From the NCBI RefSeq assembly GCF_019090095.1, contig NZ_JAGQFP010000002.1:682001-746000 (forward strand): a DNA stretch of 64,000 nt, given 5' to 3'. Shown here in pieces: positions 17,270 to 29,045 of the stretch (the first letter of the stretch is position 1; every line of letters starts with the position of its first letter). The translations under genes were made by a program, and so were the position numbers. The stretch is from Stutzerimonas stutzeri. GTDB taxonomy: Bacteria > Pseudomonadota > Gammaproteobacteria > Pseudomonadales > Pseudomonadaceae. A model generated the notes under the pieces. The model saw only the letters and a list, made by a program, of their open reading frames with translations. It had not been told where the DNA came from and did no database searches.

Positions 17270-18676
17270 TCAACCCGGATCGCGAAACTCGTCGGGCGCG
17301 TCCGCTGCGATGGCGACGCTTACGGCTGCACGGGTCGCTATATCGATGCCTTCGCTGGCGACCTCCGCCAGGAAGTCGATCTGCTCCTCGGTGATGGTGT
17401 ATGGCGGCAGAAAATACACCACGCTGCCCAGCGGACGTAACAGGGCGCCACGTTGCAGCGCGTGCTGATAGACCTTCAGTCCGCGACGCTCCTGCCAGGG
17501 ATAGGCGGTCTTGCTGGCCTTGTCCTGTACCATCTCGATCGCGACGGCCATACCCGTCTGGCGTACCTCGGCGACATGGGGATGATCGGCCAGGTGTACG
17601 GTGGCGCTGGCCATGCGAGCTGCCAGGGCTTTGTTGGCCTCGATCACGTTGTCCCGCTCGAAGAGGTCCAGCGTTGCCAGCGCCGCGGCGCAAGCCAGCG
17701 GATTGCCGGTGTAGGTATGCGAGTGGAGGAAGGCGCGCAAGGTCGCGTAGTCGTCATAGAACGCCTGATACATCCGGTCGGTGGTCAGCACGGCGGCCAT
17801 TGGCAGATAACCGCCAGTGAGCGCTTTGGACAAACACAGGAAATCGGGCGTGATGCCGGCCTGTTCGCAGGCGAACAGGGTGCCGGTGCGGCCAAAACCG
17901 ACAGCAATCTCGTCGTGGATCAGGTGCACATCGTAGCGATCGCAGGCCTCGCGCAGCAGCTTGAGATACACCGGGTGATACATGCGCATGCCGCCCGCGC
18001 CCTGAATGAGCGGCTCGACGATTACGGCAGCGATCTGATCGTGGTGCTCGGCCAAGGTCTGCTCCATGTGCGCGAACATCTGGCGTGAGTGTTCCTCCCA
18101 GCTCACCCCGTCGGGGCGCAGATAACAATCGGGGCTGGGAACCTTGAAGGTATCGAGCAACAACGGCTTGTAGGTGTCGGTAAACAGGGCAACATCGCCG
18201 ACCGACATGGCTGCCACGGTCTCGCCGTGGTAACTGTTGGTCAGGGTGACGAAACGCTGCTTCGCCGGGCGGCCGCAGTTACGCCAGTAATGAAAGCTCA
18301 TCTTCAGCGCGACTTCGATGCCCGCCGAGCCGTTATCAGTGAAGAACACCCGATCGAGGCCCTTCGGGGTAATCCGGACCAGTCGCTCGGACAGCTCCAC
18401 CACCGGCTGATGGCTGAAACCGGCCAGCATCACATGCTCGAGTTGATCGAGCTGGTCCTTGATGCGCTGATTAATGTATGGATTGGCGTGGCCGAAGACG
18501 TTGACCCACCAGGAGCTGACCGCATCGAGATAGCGCTTGCCGTCGAAATCCTCCAGCCAGACGCCTTCTCCTCGCCGTATCGGAATCAAGGGCAACTGCT
18601 CGTGATCCTTCATCTGGGTGCAGGGGTGCCAGAGTACGGAGAGGTCGCGCTGCATCCAGCTGTCGTTCAGGCTCAT
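17270..18676 (-). CDS. bioA: adenosylmethionine-8-amino-7-oxononanoate aminotransferase
   Basis: This 468-residue class III PLP aminotransferase converts KAPA to DAPA in biotin synthesis with SAM as amino donor. It shows LWHPCTQMKDHEQLPLIPI near the N-terminus, FTDNGSAGIEVALKM, SYHGETVAAMSVGD, the PLP-Asp segment HLIHDEIAVGFGRTG, and the PLP Lys in LCLSKALTGGYLPM. A strong Shine-Dalgarno (AAGGAG) sits about 6 nt before the ATG. It stands alone here, away from other bio genes, as in PAO1. The 168 bases between it and the divergent cytochrome b561 gene should hold both promoters. Confidence 0.96.
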   Translation of the reverse strand: MSLNDSWMQRDLSVLWHPCTQMKDHEQLPLIPIRRGEGVWLEDFDGKRYLDAVSSWWVNVFGHANPYINQRIKDQLDQLEHVMLAGFSHQPVVELSERLVRITPKGLDRVFFTDNGSAGIEVALKMSFHYWRNCGRPAKQRFVTLTNSYHGETVAAMSVGDVALFTDTYKPLLLDTFKVPSPDCYLRPDGVSWEEHSRQMFAHMEQTLAEHHDQIAAVIVEPLIQGAGGMRMYHPVYLKLLREACDRYDVHLIHDEIAVGFGRTGTLFACEQAGITPDFLCLSKALTGGYLPMAAVLTTDRMYQAFYDDYATLRAFLHSHTYTGNPLACAAALATLDLFERDNVIEANKALAARMASATVHLADHPHVAEVRQTGMAVAIEMVQDKASKTAYPWQERRGLKVYQHALQRGALLRPLGSVVYFLPPYTITEEQIDFLAEVASEGIDIATRAAVSVAIAADAPDEFRDPG

Positions 18677-18844
18677 GATCGCTCCTTTGCTCGGTAAAAT
18701 CGTCGCAGCCTAGCAGAAGTCGCTTGTGGCGCTCAGCCAGGTGCGCATCTATCTACCTAGTCGATAAATTGAAACAAAAAAACGAGATTCATTCCGATCT
18801 GTTAGCCGTTAGGCTTGTGCTCATTCAATTCACGGGACGCGTTC

Positions 18845-19399
18845 ATGCAGTGGCGAAACTCAACCAGTAACTATGGCTTGGTCAGTATTGTGATGCACTG
18901 GCTCGTGGCGATCGGCGTGGTCGGGCTGTTCGCGCTGGGTTACTGGATGGTGGGGCTGACCTACTACAGCAGCTGGTACCGTACCGCCCCGGAGATCCAC
19001 AAGAGCATCGGCCTGCTGCTTCTGGCGTTGATGACGTTCAGGGTCGTCTGGCGGTTTCTCAGCCCCGGTCCGAAACCCCTGGCGCATCATGGTCGCTTGA
19101 CCCGCGCGGGCACCAAGGCGGGCCACGGCCTCCTCTACATCGGGCTCTTCGCGGCGATGATCTCCGGTTATCTGATCTCCACCGCCGATGGGCGTGGCAT
19201 CAGCGTGTTTGGCTGGTTCGAGGTGCCCGCAACGATTACTTCCATACCCAAACAGGAAGACGTGGCCGGCCTGGTTCACCAATACCTCGCCTGGGGCCTG
19301 CTGATTTTTTCCGGCGTGCATGCATTGGCGGCGCTGAAGCACCACTTCATCGACCGCGATGCGACGCTCAAACGAATGCTCGGTCGTGCCGAAGCCTGA
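18845..19399 (+). CDS. cytochrome b561 (YceJ family)
   Basis: About 184 residues with four membrane helices and paired histidines expected to bind two b-type hemes: [47 protein letters not shown] and [20 protein letters not shown]. The family oxidises quinol or passes electrons at the inner membrane. I chose the ATG at 18845 ([11 protein letters not shown]), the family start. A TTG at 18815 is in frame and would add ten residues. The gene is 26 nt upstream of yceI, a pair often found together, so both are probably one operon. Confidence 0.93.
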   Translation: MQWRNSTSNYGLVSIVMHWLVAIGVVGLFALGYWMVGLTYYSSWYRTAPEIHKSIGLLLLALMTFRVVWRFLSPGPKPLAHHGRLTRAGTKAGHGLLYIGLFAAMISGYLISTADGRGISVFGWFEVPATITSIPKQEDVAGLVHQYLAWGLLIFSGVHALAALKHHFIDRDATLKRMLGRAEA

Positions 19400-19425
19400 T
19401 CTCATCAATCACTCAAGGAACCGTT

Positions 19426-20001
19426 ATGTTGAAGAAAACCATCGCTGCATTGGCCCTGGGTTCGTCCCTGCTCACCGGCCAGGTACTGGCTGCCGACTAT
19501 GCGATCGATACCCAAGGGCAGCATGCCTTCGTCAACTTCAAGATCAGCCATCTGGGCTATAGCTGGGTCTGGGGCAGCTTCAAGGAATTCGACGGCAACT
19601 TCAGCTTCGATGCCGACCAGCCAGAGGCGAGCAAGGTCAAGGTGACGTTGCAGACCGCCAGCGTCGACACCAACCACGCCGAGCGCGACAAGCACTTGCG
19701 CAGCGATGACTTCCTTAACGTCTCCGCACACCCGACCGCCACGTTCGAGTCCACCTCGGTCAAGTCGACCGGTGAAGGCACTGCCGATATCACCGGCAAC
19801 CTGACGCTCAACGGTGTCACCAAGCCGGTGGTGATTGCCGGCAAGTTCATCGGCGAGGGCAAGGATCCCTGGGGCGGTTATCGCGCCGGCTTCGAGGGCA
19901 CCACGACGCTGAAACTGAAAGATTTCGATATCAAGATGGATCTCGGCCCGGCGTCCCAGACGGTCGACCTGATCATCTCGGTGGAAGGCGTTCGCCAGTA
20001 A
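19426..20001 (+). CDS. YceI family periplasmic lipid-binding protein
   Basis: At 191 residues it has a Sec signal peptide ([20 protein letters not shown], cleavage probably after VLA) and then the YceI lipocalin-like barrel: [56 protein letters not shown] and [17 protein letters not shown]. Family members bind polyisoprenoids or amphiphiles in the periplasm. The PAO1 gene at this position (PA0423) has been called pasP. It is probably co-transcribed with the upstream cytochrome b561 gene and is followed by a terminator-like hairpin. Confidence 0.93.
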   Translation: MLKKTIAALALGSSLLTGQVLAADYAIDTQGQHAFVNFKISHLGYSWVWGSFKEFDGNFSFDADQPEASKVKVTLQTASVDTNHAERDKHLRSDDFLNVSAHPTATFESTSVKSTGEGTADITGNLTLNGVTKPVVIAGKFIGEGKDPWGGYRAGFEGTTTLKLKDFDIKMDLGPASQTVDLIISVEGVRQ

Positions 20002-20020
20002 GCCGAAGCAGTGTCCCCAG

Positions 20021-20053
20021 CGCCGGCGTCAGCCGGCGTTCTGCTTTCTGTAG
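20021..20053 (+). terminator. probable Rho-independent terminator after yceI
   Basis: A stem CGCCGGC (20021-20027), loop gtca, and arm GCCGGCG (20032-20038) are followed by a mixed T-rich stretch (TTCTGCTTTCTG). It lies 20 nt after the yceI stop and separates that operon from the efflux operon. Confidence 0.6.
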
Positions 20054-20130
20054 CGACGAGACGCGCTTCTCGCTCGTGCATGGACACGCTGATGATCGCT
20101 GTGATGGCGCGTCATAGACGCGATCAGCTG

Positions 20131-20162
20131 TTTACAGACATTCGTGAATGTAAGTATATTCC
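20131..20162 (+). promoter_or_regulatory. efflux operon promoter with TtgR-like operator
   Basis: An imperfect 24-bp inverted repeat lies at 20133-20156. Its core is ACATTC-GT-GAATGT, with matching outer TAC/GTA triplets. It sits between a -35-like TTTACA (20131-20136) and a -10-like TATATT (20155-20160) with an 18-nt spacer. From memory, the right half (GAATGTAAGTATATTCC) matches the P. putida ttgABC operator bound by the TetR-family repressor TtgR. Binding here would block the promoter directly. No repressor gene is adjacent. Confidence 0.7.
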
Positions 20163-20232
20163 CCACATTCTGCCATTCGAGTCTGTCCGAGCCATCGCGC
20201 TCTGGGCTGTCTGTTCAATGAGGTTGCGTTCG

Positions 20233-21417
20233 ATGTCAATCAAGCAAGCCAGTGCTGCTCTGATCCCCCTTCTTGCCGCTGCGGTGCTGCTGGGCGGCTG
20301 CCGCGATGACCAGGCGGAGCAGGCCGGTGGGGGTGAGCCGCAGCCAAAGCCGCAGGTGGGTATCGTGACCCTCGAGGCTGAGCCATTCGCGCAGACAACC
20401 GAACTGCCGGGTCGTACCACCGCCTATCGGGTGGCCGAGGTGCGGCCGCAGGTCAGCGGGATCATTCAGAAGCGCCTATTCACCGAAGGCAGTGAGGTGA
20501 AGCAGGGGCAGCAGCTGTATCAGATCGATTCATCCGTTTATGAGGCCACGCTGAAAAGCGCCGAGGCGCGGTTGGCTTCGGCCAAGTCGCTGTCCGATCG
20601 CTATGGCCTGCTGGTCAAGGAACAGGCCGTGAGCCAGCAGGCCTACGACGAGGCCCGTGCGGCGTCGCTGCAGGCGCAGGCCGAACTCGAGCGGGCCAAG
20701 ATCGACCTTCGTTACACCAAGGTGCTTGCGCCCATCTCTGGTCGTATCGGCCGCTCCGCCGTGACCGAAGGTGCCCTGGTCAGCAATGGGCAAGCCCAGC
20801 AGCTGGCAACCATCCAGCAGCTCGATCCGATCTATGTGGATGTCACCCAGCCGGTGCAGGACCTCATCGCCTTGCGCGCAGACCTGGAAAGCGGCCGGCT
20901 TCAGCAGGCCAGTGACAGCGCAGCCAAGGCTCGCCTGATTCTGTCGAACGGGACTGAATATCCGCACGACGGCACGCTGGAAGTCTCGGAGGTGGCCGTG
21001 GACGAAGGCACCGGTTCGGTCACCTTGCGCGCCGTGTTCCCCAACCCCGACAAGAACCTGTTGCCGGGCATGTTCGTCCACGCACGGCTGCTGGCCGGGG
21101 TGCGCGAACAGGCGCTGCTGGTGCCGCAGCAGGGCGTCACCCGTAACGCTCGCGGTGAGCCGACCGCGATGGTGGTCGGTCCGGACAACAAGGTCGAGCT
21201 GCGCCAGATCAAGACGGAGCGCGCGGTGGGCAACCGCTGGCTGGTCAGCGACGGCTTGCAGGCCGGCGACCGCGTCATCACCGAGGGTCTGCAGTTCATC
21301 CGCCCCGGTGTCGAGGTCGATCCGCGGCCGGCCGGCAACGTGCAGCAGGCCGGGCAGGCGGGTGGACAGCCCAACGGGCAGGCAGGCGCAGCACCTGCTG
21401 CCGGCCAAGGGGAATAA
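20233..21417 (+). CDS. mexA: RND efflux periplasmic adaptor, MexA/TtgA type
   Basis: A 394-residue membrane-fusion protein. The N-terminus is a lipoprotein signal with LLGGC and acylated Cys23. It is followed by the biotinyl-lipoyl and hairpin region (ELPGRTTAYRVAEVRPQVSG, YQIDSSVYEATLKSAEARLA), the DLRYTKVLAPISGRIGRSAV block, the beta barrel, and a Pro/Gly/Gln-rich tail. It bridges the inner-membrane pump to the OprM channel. Start choice is between ATG 20218 and ATG 20233. I prefer 20233 because TGAGG lies about 9 nt upstream and it gives a normal signal peptide. The mexB ATG follows 6 nt after the stop. By synteny this is mexA; by operator it resembles ttgA. Confidence 0.92.
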   Translation: MSIKQASAALIPLLAAAVLLGGCRDDQAEQAGGGEPQPKPQVGIVTLEAEPFAQTTELPGRTTAYRVAEVRPQVSGIIQKRLFTEGSEVKQGQQLYQIDSSVYEATLKSAEARLASAKSLSDRYGLLVKEQAVSQQAYDEARAASLQAQAELERAKIDLRYTKVLAPISGRIGRSAVTEGALVSNGQAQQLATIQQLDPIYVDVTQPVQDLIALRADLESGRLQQASDSAAKARLILSNGTEYPHDGTLEVSEVAVDEGTGSVTLRAVFPNPDKNLLPGMFVHARLLAGVREQALLVPQQGVTRNARGEPTAMVVGPDNKVELRQIKTERAVGNRWLVSDGLQAGDRVITEGLQFIRPGVEVDPRPAGNVQQAGQAGGQPNGQAGAAPAAGQGE

Positions 21418-21423
21418 CCCGAT

Positions 21424-24400
21424 ATGTCCAAGTTCTTCATCGATCGACCGATCTTCGCCTGGGTCATCGCCCTGGTGCTGATGCTTGCCGGCACGCTGGC
21501 GATTCTCAACCTGCCGGTCAACCAGTACCCGAGCATCGCGCCGCCCAACGTGTCGATCTCGGTCAGCTATCCGGGCGCTTCGGCGCGGACCGTTCAGGAC
21601 ACCGTCGTCCAGGTCATCGAGCAGCAGCTCAATGGTCTCGACGGGCTGCGCTATATCTTCTCGGAGAGCAACTCCGACGGCAGCATGACCATCAACGTGA
21701 CCTTCGAGCAGGGGACCAATCCCGATATCGCTCAGGTACAGGTGCAGAACAAGCTGCAGCTGGCGACCCCGCTACTGCCGCAGCAGGTCCAGCAACAGGG
21801 TATTCGCGTATCCAAGTCGGCCCGCAACTTCCTCATGGTGGTCGCGTTGGTCTCCAAGGACGGCCAGCAGAGCAACTACGACCTGGCCAACTACATCGTG
21901 GCCAATATCCAGGACCCGATCTCCCGTACCGAAGGTGTCGGCGACTTCCAGGTGTTCGGTGCGCAGTACGCCATGCGGATCTGGCTCGATCCGGCCAAGC
22001 TGCAGCAGTACCAGTTGACCGCTCCGGATGTGCGCTCGGCGATACAGGAGCAGAACGTCCAGGTGTCATCCGGTCAGCTTGGTGGCCTGCCTGCCGTGAA
22101 AACCCAGCAGCTCAACGCCACCATCATCGGCAAGACGCGCCTGGAAACCCCCGAACAGTTCCGTAAGATCCTGCTGAAGGTCAACGCCGACGGCTCCCAG
22201 GTGCGTCTGGGCGATGTCGCCAAGGTCGAACTCGGCGCAGAGAACTATGCGATCCGTGCCGAATACAATGGTCGTCCGGCGGCGGGTCTGGGCATTCGCC
22301 TGGCCGCGGGCGGCAACGCGCTGGATACCGCCAATGCGGTGCGCAAGACCATTTCCGAGCTGGAGCCCTTCTTCCCGCCAGGCGTCGAGGTGGTCTACCC
22401 CTACGACACCACGCCGGTGATCTCGGCCTCGATCGAAGGCGTGGTACACACGCTGCTCGAGGCCTTCGTGCTGGTCTTCCTGGTGATGTTCCTGTTCCTG
22501 CAGAACCTGCGGGCGACCCTGATCCCGACGCTGGCCGTACCGGTGGTGATCCTCGGCACATTCGCCATCCTGCTGACGTTCGGATACAGCATCAATACCC
22601 TGACCATGTTCGCCATGATCCTGGCGATCGGTCTGCTGGTGGACGATGCCATCGTCGTGGTGGAGAACGTCGAACGGGTGATGCGCGAGGAAGGGCTCTC
22701 GGCCCGAGAGGCGACGCGCAAGTCCATGGGGCAGATCCAGAGTGCGCTGGTGGGTATCGGCGTGGTGCTGTCGGCCGTATTGCTGCCGATGGCCTTCTTC
22801 GGTGGCTCGACGGGTGTCATCTACCGCCAGTTCTCCATCACCATCGTCTCGGCCATGGTGCTGTCGGTACTGGTTGCGCTGATCTTCACGCCGGCGCTGT
22901 GTGCGACCATCCTCAAGCCACATGACGGCGATCATGAGGGCAAGCGTGGTTTCTTCGGCTGGTTCAACCGCACCTTCGATCGCGGCACCCGTGGCTACGA
23001 GCGTGGCGTGGCGGCTGTGCTGCGGCGTAAGGTGCCCTACCTGCTGATGTATCTGCTGATCGTCGGCGTGATGATCTGGATGTTTACCCGCATTCCCACC
23101 GCCTTCCTGCCCGAGGAGGATCAGGGCGTGCTGTTCGCCCAGGTGCAGACGCCGGCCGGTTCGACCGCCAACCGCACCCAGGAAGTGGTCGAACAGATGC
23201 GCGACTATCTGCTGAACGAGGAGAGCGAGACGGTCCGCTCGGTGTTCACCATCACCGGCTTCAACTTCGCCGGCCGTGGCCAGAGTTCGGGCATGGCCTT
23301 CATCATGCTCAAGCCCTGGGAAGAGCGCACCGAGTCCGGGCAGGGCGTGTTTGACCTGGCCCAACGTGCCCAGGGCTATTTCTTTAGCCTGCGCGATGCC
23401 ATGGTGTTCGCCTTCGCACCGCCTGCGGTGATGGAGTTGGGCAACGCCACCGGTTTCGACGTCTACCTGCAGGATCAGGCCGGGCTCGGTCACGAGGCCC
23501 TGACCCAGGCGCGTGACAAGTTCATGGAGCTGGCGGGGCAGGATCCGACGCTCGCCGGGGTGCGCTTCAACGGCCTGCGGGACGAGCCGCAGTACCACCT
23601 GATCATCGACGACGAAAAGGCGCGTGCGCATGGGGTTTCGCTCGCTGCGATCAACGACTCGCTGTCGATCGCCTGGGGGTCGAGCTACGTCAACGACTTC
23701 ATCGACCGCGGGCGCGTCAAACGCGTCTACATGCAGGGCGAGCCCACCTCGCGGATGAACCCCGAGGACCTCGGCAAGTGGTACGTGCGCAACGATGCCG
23801 GCGAGATGGTGCCGTTCACCGCGTTCGCCAGTGGCGAGTGGGTCTACGGGCCGCCCAAGCTGACGCGTTTCAATGGCGTGCCGGCCATGGAGATCCTCGG
23901 CTCGGCCGCACCCGGTTACAGCTCGGGCGAAGCCATGGCTGCGGTCGAGCGGATTGCCGAGCAGTTGCCGGCCGGTATCGGCTACTCCTGGACTGGCCAG
24001 TCCTATGAGGAGCGCCTCTCCGGTTCGCAGGCGCCCGCTTTGTATGCGCTGTCGCTGCTGGTCGTGTTCCTGGCGCTCGCAGCGCTGTACGAGAGCTGGG
24101 CGATTCCGTTCTCGGTCATGCTGGTCGTGCCGCTGGGCATCGTCGGCGCGCTGGCCTTCACCATGGGGCGTGGGTTGTCCAACGACGTCTTCTTCCAGGT
24201 GGGGCTGCTGACCACCATTGGCTTGTCGGCGCGTAATGCGATTCTGATCGTGGAGTTCGCCAAGACCCTGCATGAGCAGGGCATGACCTTGTTCGACGCG
24301 GCTATCGAAGCCTGCCGCATCCGTCTGCGTCCCATCGTGATGACGTCGCTGGCGTTCATGCTCGGCGTGCTTCCGCTGGCTGTCTCCAGCGGCGCGGGGG

Positions 24401-24558
24401 CGGGCAGCAAGCATGCGATCGGTACCGGCGTGATCGGCGGCATGTTCAGCGCCCTGTTGCTGGCCATATTCTGGGTACCGCTGTTCTACGTCCTGGTGTC
24501 TTCGCTCAGTGGGCGTTGGAAGAAGAAAGGCGCTAAGCAACCGAAGGGAGAGGTGTAA
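21424..24558 (+). CDS. mexB: RND efflux pump inner-membrane transporter, MexB/TtgB type
   Basis: At 1,044 residues it is a full-length HAE-1 resistance-nodulation-division transporter. It begins [20 protein letters not shown]. The proton-relay aspartate pair lies in [20 protein letters not shown]. The second half shows [20 protein letters not shown] and [15 protein letters not shown]. It works as a trimer exporting hydrophobic antibiotics, dyes and solvents through the MexA/OprM partners. Its TAA shares one base with the oprM ATG (TAATG), indicating coupled translation. The closest named proteins should be MexB and TtgB; substrate range cannot be read from sequence. Confidence 0.96.
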   Translation: MSKFFIDRPIFAWVIALVLMLAGTLAILNLPVNQYPSIAPPNVSISVSYPGASARTVQDTVVQVIEQQLNGLDGLRYIFSESNSDGSMTINVTFEQGTNPDIAQVQVQNKLQLATPLLPQQVQQQGIRVSKSARNFLMVVALVSKDGQQSNYDLANYIVANIQDPISRTEGVGDFQVFGAQYAMRIWLDPAKLQQYQLTAPDVRSAIQEQNVQVSSGQLGGLPAVKTQQLNATIIGKTRLETPEQFRKILLKVNADGSQVRLGDVAKVELGAENYAIRAEYNGRPAAGLGIRLAAGGNALDTANAVRKTISELEPFFPPGVEVVYPYDTTPVISASIEGVVHTLLEAFVLVFLVMFLFLQNLRATLIPTLAVPVVILGTFAILLTFGYSINTLTMFAMILAIGLLVDDAIVVVENVERVMREEGLSAREATRKSMGQIQSALVGIGVVLSAVLLPMAFFGGSTGVIYRQFSITIVSAMVLSVLVALIFTPALCATILKPHDGDHEGKRGFFGWFNRTFDRGTRGYERGVAAVLRRKVPYLLMYLLIVGVMIWMFTRIPTAFLPEEDQGVLFAQVQTPAGSTANRTQEVVEQMRDYLLNEESETVRSVFTITGFNFAGRGQSSGMAFIMLKPWEERTESGQGVFDLAQRAQGYFFSLRDAMVFAFAPPAVMELGNATGFDVYLQDQAGLGHEALTQARDKFMELAGQDPTLAGVRFNGLRDEPQYHLIIDDEKARAHGVSLAAINDSLSIAWGSSYVNDFIDRGRVKRVYMQGEPTSRMNPEDLGKWYVRNDAGEMVPFTAFASGEWVYGPPKLTRFNGVPAMEILGSAAPGYSSGEAMAAVERIAEQLPAGIGYSWTGQSYEERLSGSQAPALYALSLLVVFLALAALYESWAIPFSVMLVVPLGIVGALAFTMGRGLSNDVFFQVGLLTTIGLSARNAILIVEFAKTLHEQGMTLFDAAIEACRIRLRPIVMTSLAFMLGVLPLAVSSGAGAGSKHAIGTGVIGGMFSALLLAIFWVPLFYVLVSSLSGRWKKKGAKQPKGEV

Positions 24559-25979
24559 TGAACAAGTCGGTAATCGCTCTGGCGCTGATGGGGGCGCTGA
24601 GCGGCTGCTCTCTGATTCCTGAGTATCAGCGTCCTGACGCCCCTACGGCGGCCAGTTGGCCGGAAGGCGAGGCCTACAAGGGTGTTGTCGGTGCGGCTCA
24701 GGAACAGCAGGCGCTGGACTGGGAAACGTTTTTCCGCGACCCGGCGCTGCGGCAGCTGATCGGTGTGGCATTGGAGAACAACCGCGACCTGCGTGTCGCG
24801 GCGCTTAACGTCGATGCCTATCGTGCGCTGTACCGCGTCCAGCGAGCCGACCTGTTGCCCGCAGTGAGTGCGGACGGTGCTGGCAGTCGCACACGCACAC
24901 CCGGTGATCTCAACCAGACCGGACAGAGTGCCATCAGCAGCCAATACAGCGCGACGCTCGGCGTGTCGTGGGAGCTGGACCTGTTCGGTCGCCTCGGCAG
25001 CTTGCGTGAGCAGGCTCTGCAGGAGTATTTCGCCACCGCGGCGGCCCAGCGCAGCGCGCAGATCAGCCTGATCGCCAGCGTTGCCAACGCCTGGTTGACG
25101 TTACAGGCGGATCAGGCCCTGCTGCAGGTCAGTCGCGACACCTTGAAGACCTACGAGCAAAGCCTCGGTCTGACTCAGCACAGTTTCGATGTGGGCGTTG
25201 CCTCGGCGCTCGATCTGAGCCAGGCACGCAGCGCCGTGGACACGGCGCGGGTCCGTATCGAGCAGTACACCCGCCAGGTGGCGCAGGATCGCAATGCGCT
25301 GACGCTGTTGCTTGGGCAGAACATCCCGGGTGATCTGTCGGCCGGCCAGGAGCTGGAGCGCGAGCAGTTGGCGCCGTTGCCCATTGGCCTGCCATCCGAT
25401 TTGTTGCGCAAGCGTCCTGACATCATCCAGGCGGAGTATCAGCTGAAGGCGGCCAATGCCAACATCGGTGCGGCGCGCGCCGCGTTCTTCCCGCGTATCA
25501 GTCTGACGGGCGCTGCCGGTACGGCCAGCAGCGAACTGTCCGGCCTGTTTGACGGAGGATCGAGCTACTGGACTTTCTCGCCGAGCATCAGTGTGCCCAT
25601 CTTCAATGCTGGCCAGTTGCGCGCCAATCTCGATTACGCCGAGATCAGCCGCAACATTCAGGTAGCGCAATACGAGACGGCCATCCAGACCGCCTTCCGC
25701 GAGGTGGCCGATGGCCTGGCTGCGCAGGCGACCTATACGCGCCAGGTGCAGGCGCAGCGTGACCTGCTCGATACCAGCGAAGACTACTTCCGCCTGGCGG
25801 AGCGACGCTACCGAACCGGTGTGGACAGCTACCTGACGCTGCTGGACGCGCAACGCCAGCTGTTCGATGTGCAGCAGCAGTACATCACCGATCGCCTGGC
25901 GCAGATGATCAGCGAGGTCAATCTGTTCAAGGCGTTGGGCGGTGGCTGGGACGCGCAGCCGACGTCCGACGAGGGCTGA
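24558..25979 (+). CDS. oprM: efflux outer-membrane channel lipoprotein, OprM/TtgC type
   Basis: This 473-residue TolC-like channel of the NodT family has a lipoprotein signal (ALMGALSGC). Two repeats of the outer-membrane efflux domain follow, with typical segments [57 protein letters not shown] and [19 protein letters not shown]. It completes the tripartite pump. The operon ends here; a strong bidirectional terminator lies 64 nt downstream and is shared with rhlE. Confidence 0.95.
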   Translation: MNKSVIALALMGALSGCSLIPEYQRPDAPTAASWPEGEAYKGVVGAAQEQQALDWETFFRDPALRQLIGVALENNRDLRVAALNVDAYRALYRVQRADLLPAVSADGAGSRTRTPGDLNQTGQSAISSQYSATLGVSWELDLFGRLGSLREQALQEYFATAAAQRSAQISLIASVANAWLTLQADQALLQVSRDTLKTYEQSLGLTQHSFDVGVASALDLSQARSAVDTARVRIEQYTRQVAQDRNALTLLLGQNIPGDLSAGQELEREQLAPLPIGLPSDLLRKRPDIIQAEYQLKAANANIGAARAAFFPRISLTGAAGTASSELSGLFDGGSSYWTFSPSISVPIFNAGQLRANLDYAEISRNIQVAQYETAIQTAFREVADGLAAQATYTRQVQAQRDLLDTSEDYFRLAERRYRTGVDSYLTLLDAQRQLFDVQQQYITDRLAQMISEVNLFKALGGGWDAQPTSDEG

Positions 25980-26043
25980 CGGCTTCATCGCGGGCGCGCC
26001 GCTCGGTGGGGCGGTCCGGCTCAACAGGACAGGCACGAAAGAA

Positions 26044-26072
26044 AACGCCGCCCCGAAGGGCGGCGTTTTTCG
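26044..26072. terminator. bidirectional Rho-independent terminator between oprM and rhlE
   Basis: A perfect 10-bp stem AACGCCGCCC / GGGCGGCGTT with loop CGAA (26054-26057) has A residues on the left and TTTT on the right. It can therefore terminate oprM transcription on the plus strand and rhlE transcription on the minus strand. The rhlE stop codon lies a few bases to the right. Confidence 0.88.
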
Positions 26073-26074
26073 TT

Positions 26075-27883
<1,809 letters not shown>

Positions 27884-28019
27884 GAGTAATCCTGTCTTGT
27901 GTAGGGCGATGCCCTGGGATGGTCATGCCTGGCTCGAATCGCGACTGGCGTGCGATCCCGTCCGGTCCTGCCGCATTGAAAGATGCTGACATCCGGGCGT
28001 AAGCCTGGCGGAAGTGCGG

Positions 28020-28028
28020 AGTATAACA
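28020..28028 (-). promoter_or_regulatory. candidate extended -10 promoter for rhlE
   Basis: On the minus strand TGTTATACT reads as an extended -10 (TG-N-TATACT). There is no convincing -35, as is allowed for extended -10 promoters. Transcription from here would give rhlE a leader of roughly 130 nt. This is a pattern match only. Confidence 0.35.
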
Positions 28029-28081
28029 GAGCCTGTTAACGCCGCATTGCTAGGACAGTGTGGCAGTTCGCAGGTTCATTG

Positions 28082-28109
28082 ACCAGCTCCCTGTTCGCAG
28101 GGAGCTGGT
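28082..28109 (-). terminator. hairpin after metF, probable terminator
   Basis: A perfect 12-bp stem (ACCAGCTCCCTG and its complement) closes a 4-base loop a few bases beyond the metF stop on the minus strand. There is no strong U-run after it, so it may act with Rho or protect the 3' end rather than terminate on its own. Confidence 0.5.
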
Positions 28110-28116
28110 GCAACGA

Positions 28117-28968
28117 TCAGCGGGCCAGCTTGAGATTGTCCCAGATGGCCAGGCAGGGTTCCGCCTGGTTCAGGGTGTAGAAGTGCAGGCCCGGTGCGCC
28201 ACCGGCCAGCAGCTTCTCGCACATCTCGCTGATCACCTGTTCGCCGAAGGACTGGATGCTCTCGGCGTCGTCGCCGTAAGCCTCCAGTTGCTTGCGTACC
28301 CAGCGCGGGATCTCGGCGCCGCAGGCGTCGGAAAATCGTGCCAGCTTGCTGTAGTTGGTGATTGGCATGATGCCTGGGACGATCGGCGTCTCCACGCCCA
28401 GCTTGCGCACACGCTCGACGAAATAGAAGTAGCAGTCGGCGTTGAAGAAGTACTGGGTGATGGCGCTGTCGGCGCCAGCTTTGGCTTTGCGCACGAAATT
28501 GGCGAGGTCCGCTTCGAAATTGCGTGCCTGCGGATGCATCTCCGGATAGGCGGCAATCTCGATGTGAAAGTGGTCGCCCGTTTCGGCGCGAATGAACTCG
28601 ACCAGTTCGTTGGCATAACGCAGCTCGCCGCTGGCCATGCCCATGCCCGACGGCAGGTCGCCGCGCAGCGCAACAATGCGCTTGATGCCTGCGTTCTTGT
28701 ACCGATTCAGCAGCTCGCGCAGCTCCTGCTTGCTGTCGCCCACACAGGAGAGGTGCGGTGCGGTGGGCACCTTCACTTCGCCGTCGAGCTGCAGCACGGT
28801 GTTCAGGGTGCGGTCGCGCGTCGAGCCGCCAGCCCCGTAGGTGCAAGAAAAGAAGTCCGGCTTGTATTCGGCCAGGCGCCTGGCCGTGGCCAACAGTTTT
28901 TCGTGCCCGGCGTCGGTCTTGGTCGGGAAAAACTCGAAGCTGAAGTTATGGCTACGTGTTTGTGACAT
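28117..28968 (-). CDS. metF: 5,10-methylenetetrahydrofolate reductase
   Basis: At 283 residues it is a normal MetF: an FAD enzyme that makes 5-methyl-THF for methionine synthesis. Motifs include NFSFEFFPTKTDAG at the N-terminus, FFSCTYGAGGSTRD, HLSCVGDSKQELRELL, IVALRGDLPSGMG and ITQYFFNADCYFYFVERV. It lies 77 nt downstream of ahcY on the same strand, so both should answer to the SAH riboswitch in front of ahcY. An inverted repeat in the gap may modulate its share of expression. Confidence 0.97.
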   Translation of the reverse strand: MSQTRSHNFSFEFFPTKTDAGHEKLLATARRLAEYKPDFFSCTYGAGGSTRDRTLNTVLQLDGEVKVPTAPHLSCVGDSKQELRELLNRYKNAGIKRIVALRGDLPSGMGMASGELRYANELVEFIRAETGDHFHIEIAAYPEMHPQARNFEADLANFVRKAKAGADSAITQYFFNADCYFYFVERVRKLGVETPIVPGIMPITNYSKLARFSDACGAEIPRWVRKQLEAYGDDAESIQSFGEQVISEMCEKLLAGGAPGLHFYTLNQAEPCLAIWDNLKLAR

Positions 28969-28988
28969 GACAGTTCCTTTGAGCGATC

Positions 28989-29036
28989 GGCCGCACCGCC
29001 TCCTGCGAGGCGGGCTCGAGGAGAAGGGGTGCGGCC
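28989..29036 (-). other. nested hairpin in the ahcY-metF gap
   Basis: The outer arms GGCCGCACC (28989-28997) and GGTGCGGCC (29028-29036) are exact complements. Inside, CCGCCTC (28996-29002) and GAGGCGG (29007-29013) form an alternative 7-bp hairpin with loop CTGC. The two structures overlap by two bases. The element fills most of the 77-nt gap and has no U-tract. It could be an RNA-processing or attenuation element between ahcY and metF. Confidence 0.5.
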
Positions 29037-29045
29037 GTGCCTCGA

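Noticed and set aside
20002..20232. Search for a mexR or ttgR gene divergent from mexA
   Set aside because: The gap of 231 bases is too short for a TetR or MarR repressor (about 430-630 bases), and no frame shows an HTH.
22066..24540. Open frame of about 824 codons antisense to mexB
   Set aside because: Rich in His/Gln/Arg with no recognisable motif; a shadow of the high-GC coding strand.
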